Origin: Pachyseris speciosa | Taxonomy: Eukaryota; Cnidaria; Anthozoa; Scleractinia; Pachyseridae | DNA: 64,000 bases | Direction: 5' to 3' | Assembly: GCA_016490735.1 (NCBI GenBank) | Contig: JAEMWC010000030.1 | Location: 2,102,501-2,166,500, forward strand | Shown: piece by piece, positions 57,501-64,000 of the stretch | Layout of the letters: each line of letters starts with the position of its first letter | Numbering within the stretch: the stretch's first letter is position 1 | Made by a program: the position numbers and the translations under genes | The notes under the pieces: generated by a model | Seen by the model: only the letters and a program-made list of their open reading frames with translations | Told to the model about the DNA's origin: nothing | Databases searched by the model: none

Positions 57501-59292
57501 TGGTTTACATGTGGCATATTCATGAAGAGATTTCTATGGACCCAGCGGGCAACAAATTGAAATCTAAAGAAAAACACTCAAGTGTGCAAAACATTGCATG
57601 TGTTATAAGAAATGGCTATATTTTGGCATTTCACATTTCTGTCCGTCACTACAGGCGAAACTAAAAGCGATAATCACATCATATTGTAACAGGAGCATGT
57701 GAAAGCTCAATCGTCTTGTCAAGCCTCGTCATGATTATTACTCCCATGTTTCCAGCATTCAAGTTTTTTTTTTCAAGAGCGACAATCCCAGGTGTCGGGT
57801 GGGTATTTGCTGCTGGTCTTTCAGATCCCTTAACTCATTTTAGACACCCCTACTAAGAAATTGCCTATAGAATGACGCATCGCCCCGGTAATCGCGAGGT
57901 CACGGGTTCAAACCCCGTTGAAGTCCTGAATGTTTTTCAGGCTTCTTTTCGCAATTGCATAAATTGCGTTCACAACTGCGAGGATCATTCTTCATTTTAT
58001 ATATATATTGTTTGTAATACTTTTATACGTACTCATTAACATTTACTAGTTATTTATATTCAGATTTGCATCTTCCGTAGCACTAAAGAAGGCAGAAAGA
58101 AATAGTCATCACTAAACACCTAAAAGGCTTTCAAAAGGCTTTACAAGCTATGGATAAAATTGCCTCGATCCGTGCTTTGATTCCCGCAACGTCCTGCTCT
58201 GCCGACAGGTCTTTTAGTGCCCTTCACCGTATCAGGACGTTTCATAGATACATAAATGGGGCAACATCTTCTCAGGAGAATCACCATAATTAACATTATG
58301 GATAATTGATATTTTTGGGCGGCGAAGTAATCGCTCTTCATACTTCTTCTAGACTTAAGTGAGTAACTCTTATCTCTTTTTTAGTGTTTTGAACTTTTGA
58401 AATGTTTTCCTAGCCTAATGGTGACTATGAATTAACATGGTGTCACAAAAAAAGCATCTAGTTGAATCAGTGTTATTCAAATTCGGGCAAATAACGCTCA
58501 CCACCCCCACCCCTCCCCCAACACATTTTTTCCCTTACGCCATGATTATTCTAGTAATCACTCGGGGAACTGAAACTCGGAAGTTACAACAACTATTGAA
58601 GATAAAAGTACACTTACTCTATGTCAATCTTGCCGCCAGCCAATGCAGTGAGACACTCTGAAAGGAATAAAGATCTTTTTTTTATTTTTTTCATTACTCA
58701 ACTAAGCCCATAAAACATATTTGTCGATTGAGTTAAGTCTTGATGGAACAAATTGGAATATTTGTGGTAACTCCTGAATTCGGCATAACTGTTTATGGAC
58801 GTCTTATCGGCCGTTTTTTGTTGGCCGTTTTTACGTACTTCAACGGCGGCGTTCGCGCCGACACTCAGACTCTACAGCCTCATGGCCGGGATAGATGAGG
58901 AAAGGCGGCTGTATTGCTTTACTGGCAGAGGCATTATATCAAATTATTTATGCTTCATTATCTTTTATATATATCTTACGTATTTTATCTGATATATCTT
59001 ATCATGTGTTATACGTTATCTTTCGTAACGCTGTTACGTTCTAGTAGCTAGGTTTCGACACTATGGCGCTTTCCTCCCAGAGAAGAGAAGGATTTAGTCA
59101 TGTTTCCACAAGTCTTTGATTATCAATTTTTTGGCCAGATCAACATTAGTAGAAACAAGAAATCTTGCTTTTTCTTTATGACAACGTGAGTGTATTGTAA
59201 ACCTTAAATAAAATGATCTGGTACCAACCTGAGATTATTAAGAGAACACAACCAGTGATTGAAAGTAGAATGAAAATTGCTTGCGATACCAT
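49619..59292 (-). CDS. Gene B: Frizzled-kringle-FN3x3 single-pass receptor, no kinase
   Basis: Twelve exons assembled from splice sites and phase: 59292-59229, 58657-58618, 57433-56889, 56563-56537, 55751-55497, 55104-54805, 52582-52283, 52029-51733, 51304-51251, 51098-50988, 50469-50235, 49973-49619. They sum to 2583 nt, giving 860 residues plus stop without internal stops. Layout by residue: signal peptide 1-21, Frizzled about 48-216, kringle 226-310, FN3 at 311-410, 411-510 and 511-609, stalk 610-627, transmembrane about 628-650, tail to 860. Role inferred: cell-surface receptor or co-receptor, possibly for a Wnt-type ligand. It lies head-to-tail upstream of gene A, about 8.3 kb apart, and is its tandem paralogue. 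The gene spans only 9.7 kb against 27.8 kb for A. Confidence 0.9.
50235..50469 (-). CDS. Gene B exon 11: cytoplasmic tail, conserved block 1
   Basis: The exon is 235 nt, phase 1 to phase 2, with donor CG|GTATGTAG as in gene A. Shared strings are YVNITPDGSLDLPPSLR and EFEQSYENTNYKRL. The predicted location is just inside the membrane. No known domain is recognised. Confidence 0.88.
50665..50717. repeat. Poly-T rich tract in gene B intron 10
   Basis: T runs with single G interruptions. They encode only spurious Lys/Phe ORFs. Confidence 0.9.
50988..51098 (-). CDS. Gene B exon 10: transmembrane helix
   Basis: The exon is 111 nt, phase 1 to phase 1. It encodes a helix IITAAVFSCVVAIGGVFLLI followed by the basic stop-transfer YFVRKRGKLR. 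The donor is AATA|GTAAGTG. Confidence 0.88.
51251..51304 (-). CDS. Gene B exon 9: membrane-proximal stalk
   Basis: The exon is 54 nt, phase 1 to phase 1, encoding a polar stalk (DENPSTKYMYKAGSTNAA). Acceptor is TTCATTTTCAG and donor GCAG|GTACTG. It is not alignable with the 72-nt stalk exon of gene A. Confidence 0.75.
51733..52029 (-). CDS. Gene B exon 8: fibronectin III domain 3
   Basis: The exon is 297 nt, phase 1 to phase 1, acceptor ATTTTATAG, donor CAAG|GTATTA. FN3 motifs are VQLEWSPVSP, GYEVLYSDV, TNYSFQMLAFTTKGDGP. It is nearly collinear with gene A exon 8. Confidence 0.9.
52283..52582 (-). CDS. Gene B exon 7: fibronectin III domain 2
   Basis: The exon is 300 nt, phase 1 to phase 1. 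It encodes an FN3 domain: APPESLKAWNLSSTSLLVQW, GKILGYNVEI, YSKYVISVYGLTRRGKGP and terminal QTDEDG. The preceding intron carries the retrozyme and a LINE fragment. Confidence 0.9.
53024..53090 (-). ncRNA. Type I hammerhead ribozyme 1
   Basis: Minus strand in order: helix I strand AGCATTAGC then CATG; core CTGATGA; helix II GGCCTAACAAGGCC (first G unpaired in the core); core GAAA; helix III ACA/TGT with a 2-nt GC loop; cleavage triplet GTC; returning helix I CATG then GCTAATGCT. All core positions of the hammerhead consensus are present and all three helices pair. Confidence 0.92.
53278..53344 (-). ncRNA. Type I hammerhead ribozyme 2
   Basis: Same fold as the copy 254 bp away: CTGATGA, helix II GGCCTAAAAAGGCC, GAAA, helix III ACAGCTGT, GTC. 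Helix I strand AGTATTAGC pairs with GCTAATGCT through a G-U. Changes relative to copy 1 are in the helix II loop and helix I, so the core is preserved. Confidence 0.92.
53412..54300 (+). pseudogene. LINE reverse-transcriptase fragment
   Basis: The 188-codon frame contains DYLSGRTQRVKVGDSFSGW, RGVPQGSVLGPMLFNIFLND, the catalytic AYADDEQL and NPDKHHALVLG. A second frame at 54029-54289 gives the C-terminal part (YNRRIQNMLITIYKCLN). Frameshifted and 5' truncated, with (TTA)n from 54528. It is antisense in gene B intron 6 next to the retrozyme. Confidence 0.85.
54526..54567. repeat. (TTA)n microsatellite, LINE tail
   Basis: TTATTA units directly follow AATAAAG at the end of the LINE fragment. Confidence 0.9.
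54805..55104 (-). CDS. Gene B exon 6: fibronectin III domain 1
   Basis: The exon is 300 nt, phase 1 to phase 1, acceptor ATCTTGTAG, donor ATG|GTATGC. It is an FN3 domain with SIKVFWEDVP, GFHVTCRRSN, YSFWLRAYNNFGNGTWSD and terminal STDEDG. It aligns along its whole length with gene A exon 6. Confidence 0.9.
55497..55751 (-). CDS. Gene B exon 5: kringle domain
   Basis: The exon is 255 nt, phase 1 to phase 1. It encodes a complete kringle with six cysteines: DCFYGDGRGYRG, YRCQPWNAQYPHQH, NFCRNPGG, TWCFTT, YCDVP and KC. CQPWNAQYPH is very close to the kringle of ROR receptors. NIS, NAS and NKT are potential N-glycosylation sites. Confidence 0.92.
55985..56100 (+). repeat. SINE tail fragment
   Basis: Contains TCAGGCTTTATTTTTACTAC, TAGTGTTCATAACCGCG and CCGCAGTTCAAATATAT, matching the tail of the tRNA-derived SINEs elsewhere. 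The tRNA head is missing. Confidence 0.65.
56537..56563 (-). CDS. Gene B exon 4: 27-nt microexon
   Basis: The microexon is 27 nt, phase 1 to phase 1, encoding DNLNVLESE between acceptor TTCTTATCAG and donor AAG|GTGAGTT. It is the same size, phase and position as the gene A microexon. Confidence 0.82.
56889..57433 (-). CDS. Gene B exon 3: Frizzled cysteine-rich domain
   Basis: The exon is 545 nt, with acceptor ACTTTTGTAG and donor GAG|GTCAGTG. Ten cysteines lie in Frizzled order: VCQPYG, YCKD, SCLEQVDD, YCHHYFKRCY, PVCREVC, QSC, NCTTLPF and NCYYPDK. The YCHHYFKRCY and CTTLPFRN strings are shared with gene A. The C1-C3 loop is long (about 85 residues), unlike canonical Frizzled. Confidence 0.9.
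57434..58617 (-). other. Gene B intron 2, with SINE at 57880-57995
   Basis: A B-box bearing partial tRNA-like head (GGTCACGGGTTCAAACCCCG) followed by a divergent SINE tail (TTTTTCAGGCTTC, GCGTTCACAACTGCGAGGAT). Otherwise nothing recognised. Confidence 0.5.
58618..58657 (-). CDS. Gene B exon 2: short linker
   Basis: The exon is 40 nt with a strong acceptor (TTATTCCTTTCAG) and donor AGA|GTAAGTG, phase 1 to phase 2. It encodes ECLTALAGGKIDI, probably containing or just after the signal cleavage site. It joins exon 3 in frame. Confidence 0.75.
59229..59292 (-). CDS. Gene B exon 1: signal peptide
   Basis: The exon is 64 nt, starting at the minus-strand ATG at 59292 and ending in donor CAG|GTTGGT. 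It encodes MVSQAIFILLSITGCVLLII, a typical cleavable hydrophobic signal. Length and phase are identical to gene A exon 1. Confidence 0.82.
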
Positions 59293-59731
59293 AGCGTGTA
59301 AATATATCGCGCTTCGCCACTCGCGAGGATCGGTTGTTCAGTGGACAGGCTGGTGTCAGTTTGGTCTCCCTTGGTTTTCCTTGCCGCTTGAAATGTATTG
59401 ATGTCGCTTTCTGCAAGATATGACACTAATTTAAACTTGAAATGTTTGTGACTCACTCCAGGAATAAGTCGCAATCGTGACAGGAAAACAGAGAACTAGT
59501 TTCGAACTTGGCAGGTCGAAAGCCTAACATCAGGAATTGGTGCATACTATATCCGGATATTTATTCACCTAACATGACCTCTATTCAGCGCAATTTGTAA
59601 ACAGGAAGATGCTGCTATGTAAATGAACTGTCGTAGTATTGTTATCTGTCTGGCCAAGCTGTTCACGGTACTGATCAGGATAGGGTGTCTAAGGGGTGGG
59701 AGTCTGAAGCAGTCGCGTAAAGATTGTTCCA
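59293..59731. promoter_or_regulatory. Gene B upstream region
   Basis: Expected to hold the gene B promoter and 5' UTR. No TATA box or other diagnostic motif is seen near 59300-59350, so nothing more specific is claimed. Confidence 0.3.
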
Positions 59732-59878
59732 ATAGGTGGTTTGCATGTTACGTCATCGCCGCCATGCTGGTGGACGTAAACAATACATCTCTCATTAGCT
59801 CCTTTTGTTCGTCCACCAGCATTTGTTCGTTTCACCATTGTTATCTGTGTCTCTAGAGATTGGCTGCAAACCACCTAT
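59732..59878. mobile_element. Short foldback element upstream of gene B
   Basis: Ends ATAGGTGGTTTGCA and TGCAAACCACCTAT are perfect inverted copies. An inner pair GCTGGTGGACG/CGTCCACCAGC is also present. Confidence 0.75.
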
Positions 59879-61081
59879 AAATTGTAGTCATTAATTTGAC
59901 TCGTTTTCCGACTGTATTGCCAGTAAAAGCGTGGAGTTTTGAGCGTGAGCAATCGTGCGATAAGTGCATGCTGCTGATTTGTCGCGGCTTTCTCAACAGT
60001 ACACGAGTTTGCTCCCCAATTGAGCATGGAAAAATCATGAAGTGTGACCATGCATGCATTCCGCTGAATGAAACCAACCCAGCATGACTATCAAGGTATT
60101 ATTGTAGTCTGTACTAGTGACTGCCTCCTTTCAAAATCGAACCGCCCAAATCAGTTGCTGACTGATCATGTAATTGTGCACAAAATTTGCATCCTGACTT
60201 ATGCGGTTGACGAGGTCCAGAATGCACTTCATGTCCATGATTTGATTTTCGAGTATAGATCACTATGCAATGACGACATTAGGAAAGATTTTTCCCCTTA
60301 ATTTTTGACTTGAACTTAACTTTAACCTGAACATAAAATTTGCTTTTAAGAACATTGGCAATTAGCTTCAATTTGCAAGATAAAAACTTTGGCTGGCCAC
60401 TGGCTCTTAATTGTAGGTTAGCGTGCAATTAACCCAGAGCACATGCTTATATCATCATCTCTGTGTGCAGTGGTCTGCGCTTTTGAATACAAGCATTTGG
60501 TTAAGTTAGCTCATCAATGAATGTCGTATTTAGAGATAGATTTTTTCCGGCGAAAACACACTTTGTTAAACTTTGCTCTGTGTTTGTTTTGTTGATTTAA
60601 AAATTATGACTTGACGTTAAGGGTTAATTAGTCAAACTCAACCCGCATTTTTTCCTGCTACTGGAAGTCATTCTTTGCTTATGGAGAAAAACTTATGCTG
60701 GCCGCTGGTTTCATTTTATCGTCGTTTCCCGGAAATAACCGGAACCACTCGGCTAACCGCGATCGGTTATCGATTGTTTCATATCGACGAGACACCAATT
60801 CCCATGGGAGCGCGACGCAAGGCAACTTGGAAAGGGTTACGGTATGCATTAGCAACCAATGAATTCAACTAAATGAACCATGAAAAATCCAGTGTGTAAG
60901 TATGGCAACTGCGAAATGGCTGTCCCAGTAGAATATGCTGCGGTCGAACCTTCTTTATGTGCTGTGTACGCACAGAATTGGCAAATTCCGAATCCATCTA
61001 CTTCAGTCACACACAGAAACTTCTTTCACAGGTTTTGTTGATCGACTCGGCGGTTGCTGCCTGTTAAAATTTAATTTGTAG
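59879..61081. other. No confident gene
   Basis: ORFs at 59896-60087, 60068-60301 and 60675-60872 (plus) lack family resemblance. The region could hold the gene C 5' end. A donor-like GTAAGTAT occurs at about 60895. Confidence 0.35.
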
Positions 61082-61663
61082 TTTGCTGTTGTGACCAGGA
61101 ATTGTTCTTCGCTGTCTGGGGTCTTTGTAAAAATTGAAGTTTGGATGTTTGATTTAATTAACAGTGGTAGAAGCTTGAACAAAGATTGGATACGGGGAAG
61201 AGTCAAGCATATTCCACACCAACATCGACAGCAATCTGCTAGCGGCACAAGGGTGAGCAACATGTATTCTTTTGCCTGTAATCTGTTTATAATTTGAAAG
61301 ATCAGGTAATTATTTGAAATTGAATTATTTGAAATTGAATCTAACTAACGCAGAGATGAGCGGTCGGTTAAATTATTCATTATCTGATCGTTAATTTGCA
61401 GAATGTTCGAGCCAAAAGTGCCACTCCTCTTCGATCGTCATCTGCACGAAGGTTTCTGGAAGAAAGTGATGATGAAATTAATGGTAATCAATTTGTTCTG
61501 ATCTAAATATACAATATACTTTCGAGGTTACTTGTCATAAATAAGGTTAAGCTTGATTGACGATGATCGTTAAGTTATGCTGTTATCGACAGGTTGAAAA
61601 TTAGTTTTCTGAACTTTGTGGAAATACTTTGACATGTTTTTTGCAGATCAGCAATTCCGATGA
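61082..61663 (+). CDS. Gene C: partial plus-strand exons, function unknown
   Basis: Three exons fit: about 61082-61252 (start uncertain; acceptor TTGTAG or GACCAG; donor AGG|GTGAGC), 61402-61483 (acceptor TTTGCAG; donor ATG|GTAATC) and 61647-61663, ending in TGA. The first two join in phase 0 and the last in phase 1. The peptide is basic and Ser-rich (RAKSATPLRSSSARRFLEES), then acidic (DDEIN), then ends GDQQFR. An AATAAA lies at 61688-61693. A possible first exon with ATG at 60873 and a donor near 60893 is weaker. I do not recognise the protein. Gene C would be divergent from gene B. Confidence 0.4.
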
Positions 61664-61847
61664 TCTCCGATTAGACCCATCAATCCCAATAAAGTTTAGC
61701 AAAACAATATTTTTACTCTCAGTCCTACAGCATCCAAAGATTTTTGCATGTTAATTGCAGGGTAGTTAAGCTTCTCACTGGGCTATCCATGAGTGTTTAA
61801 CACAAGCTGAACACCTACACTGACTTGCAACTTTTTTGGCCAGGACT

Positions 61848-62165
61848 TAAGGGGTGTTAACGTGATTCCGGGGCGACTTTTGCCCCCAGCACGAGTTCAC
61901 TCAGGTTACCTCGTGCAGCTCTATATTCATTTACTTGATACCGTCACGAGATTTTGCACCAGAACAAAATTCTTCCTCTGGTGCAGGAATAGAGGTGAAC
62001 TGCCGGCATGACATTTTTCGGTGGTGTCATGTAAATGGATACAGAGCTGCGAGAGGGAACTGGAATGAACTCGCGCTGGGCCAAAAGTCACCCTGGTATG
62101 AGCCTCACCCTGGTATGAAACTTGCGCCGATGCAAGTTTTGTCATCAGATGTAAACAGCCCCTTA
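61848..62165. mobile_element. MITE-like element with TAAGGGG ends
   Basis: The left TAAGGGGTGTTAAC and right GTAAACAGCCCCTTA are imperfect inverted ends. Further arms such as GAGTTCACTC/GAATGAACTC lie inside. No coding is convincing. Confidence 0.6.
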
Positions 62166-62597
62166 CATGTTCTTGCAGTGAAATGATGATTTATAATCCA
62201 TCTGGTGAGCTTGAATTTTTGCTTTCAAGGTGGTACAGAAAGAATTGCCACTTGTCTGCCCAGTGCAAGTACCTACTCTTCTACTTGGGCCAAAGTCAGT
62301 CGAGGAGCATTGGGTGACTTTGGTCAGAGTGGCTGCAAAGCAGACTTAACTGTGCAAGTTGATCGACGTTTGTTTACTTGTGCCACGACAGGTCTAAGGA
62401 CTCCAAAAATGTGATGACTTACATTGAGATTGCAATTAATTAAGTCCTGTTTGTGGTAGCTGTCATGACAACTAAATTATGATGATGGCATTTTAATCTA
62501 TGGATTGGGAGTTTCTGCTCTGAGATATGTTGGAATATTATGGGTATTGAATTTAATAATAAGTGAAGATGATCAAATTGTCATAATTGTTCTGCAG

Positions 62598-62626
62598 ATA
62601 CTTTCAAGGAGTTCAAACTGACTTTG
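62598..62626 (+). CDS. Possible alternative downstream exon of gene C
   Basis: The interval is 29 nt between acceptor TTCTGCAG and donor TTG|GTAAGA. It accepts the phase-1 end of exon 61402-61483 and would encode DTFKEFKLTL in frame, continuing past 62626 instead of using the short stop exon at 61647. Support is splice-site quality and phase only. Confidence 0.3.
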
Positions 62627-62895
62627 GTAAGAAACAAGTTATTTGCTTTTGTTGTTGTTGTTGTTATTTACCTTTTAGTAGGGTATTACTGCAAGAACTA
62701 TGCCATTATAAATGGCTTGAAGTAAATTACATGTGTTATCATCTAGTTGAGTGTAATATCCTGAAAATTACTGTTGGTGACATTACATACCCATGAAAAG
62801 GATGTTACTGTACCTTCAGTGTAGAATCAAGAACTGTGTGTTTAGAGGTCCCACTTAACAAGTAGTATCAAGTCAACATCTTAATAAAATTAATT

Positions 62896-63110
62896 TAAGG
62901 GGAGGCAGTGTGGTTGATTGGCTCAGACATCCCGGGTTTAAGTACTGCTCTAGTGATTAGCTGGTGTAGTTTTTCGGTAGTCCTGAGTTCAACCCTCGCC
63001 CACACTTGTCAAATAGCCAATTTGTCCTCCTCCTGTCGGTTGGAATTCTTTAATCTGTTTTTTGCCATTTAAGAGTTTGCTTCCCATGACCACTTAATAC
63101 AGTTCACCTT
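62896..63110 (+). repeat. SINE-like dispersed repeat
   Basis: Begins GGCAGTGTGGTTGATTGGCTC and carries a B-box-like GAGTTCAACCCTCGCCCACA. Looks tRNA-related but degraded. Confidence 0.35.
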
Positions 63111-64000
63111 AGGGATACACTGCTCAGAGCTTGAATTTAAGTTTTGGATCACTAACCCTTCGGGTTAGTAGAGATCTTTGTTACTAACCAAATTATAAAG
63201 TTTGGTATACAAGCTCACAACAAGTACAATATCTCAAATATTGAACACTTTTTAATAACGACTAGAACAAATTAAAGAATCCATGCAAGTGTTTTCTTCC
63301 ACTCCTGTCGAAATGTTCTGCCCTCTTGTTTCTCTTGTTTTTTTTTCTTCGTAAAACTGTCAAAACAAACGCTTCCGGGAGATCAAGTCATTTTACCTCT
63401 TCACAACAGTTACTTTCAGCTGGAGCTTGCCTTTTTCTGAGAATCTGCATAATTCAATGCTGAACTGCCAGAACCTCGCAGACAGCAATTGGATTCGCAA
63501 GATGGCGGATCCGATAAAGTTGTGTCCAGATCCCCACATTCGACACAAACTTTTCTCCAGGGTTTTAGTGCTCAAAATGGCTGCAAAGTTTGAATTTGAT
63601 CACAAAGGCGACGAGAATAAATTCTTTGAGACAGAAAACAATCTCATGCAAGATAACAACACATAAACCGTTCCTAAGAATTAACATTTATTTGTAGAAA
63701 GGTTATTTCCATGAAATAATTTAAATATGTAAGAAAGTTTTTCCTAACCATGTCGGGTTATTTGAACACATTTTTAGTAACCAAACGTTGAAAATTACAA
63801 ACCACTGGTTTGAAGAAACCAATGTAGAGCTGCGTAAGAATGGAAATCGACACCCGATTCAGTGCATCATCTGTGAAAATAATCCAGGGGTCGAAGTCCT
63901 ACTTTCCATAAATTGGTTTCAAACGAACTATGATTGGCAGTTCAGCAGACATTTGTGCTTGCAAAGGAACGCGTGACGAGCCCAAAGACGTCTGTGAATG
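63111..64000. other. Window end, nothing recognised
   Basis: The ORF at 63427-63666 plus (79 codons) has no recognisable domain or splice partners. No repeat with ends was seen. Confidence 0.4.

Noticed and set aside
61927..62414. Plus-strand ORFs near 62 kb as gene C exons
   Set aside because: They overlap the inverted-repeat element or lack a donor in phase.

Overview
This window is animal nuclear DNA, most likely from an anthozoan cnidarian (coral or sea anemone). The evidence is multi-exon genes with short GT-AG exons and long AT-rich introns, receptor modules (Frizzled, kringle, fibronectin III), and a dense mixture of Ty3/Gypsy, Penelope-like, LINE, tRNA-derived SINE, foldback and retrozyme repeats. 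The species cannot be fixed from the sequence.

The core of the window is a tandem pair of paralogous minus-strand genes, here called gene A (41345 down to 13509) and gene B (59292 down to 49619). I assembled both from splice sites and reading phase. Each has 12 coding exons with the same intron phases, and the joined frames close exactly (864 and 860 residues). Each encodes a signal peptide, a 10-cysteine Frizzled domain, a 6-cysteine kringle, three fibronectin III domains, one transmembrane helix and a conserved cytoplasmic tail of about 200 residues. The Frizzled-kringle order resembles ROR/MuSK receptor kinases, but there is no immunoglobulin domain and no kinase: both genes stop in the tail. 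I know of no named family with this architecture.

Gene A introns are swollen by mobile DNA. Intron 4 holds a Penelope-like remnant split by a complete Ty3/Gypsy element (31324-36212, identical LTRs, one 1469-codon ORF). Intron 8 holds an older Ty3/Gypsy element (17880-24559) whose 5' LTR was itself hit by a 1.9-kb inverted-repeat element ending in 7-bp satellite arrays. Gene B is compact, but intron 6 carries a tandem retrozyme (about 52876-53405) with two complete type I hammerhead ribozymes in sense with the gene, next to a LINE fragment.

The left 13 kb is repeat-rich DNA without a convincing host gene: a decayed LINE at 1937-4150, several inverted-repeat elements, a 135-bp tandem duplication and one copy of a 1.4-kb dispersed repeat whose second copy is at 42974-44670. 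The right end, from about 61 kb, shows a few plus-strand exons of an unrecognised gene C, divergent from gene B, with more inverted-repeat and SINE-like DNA.
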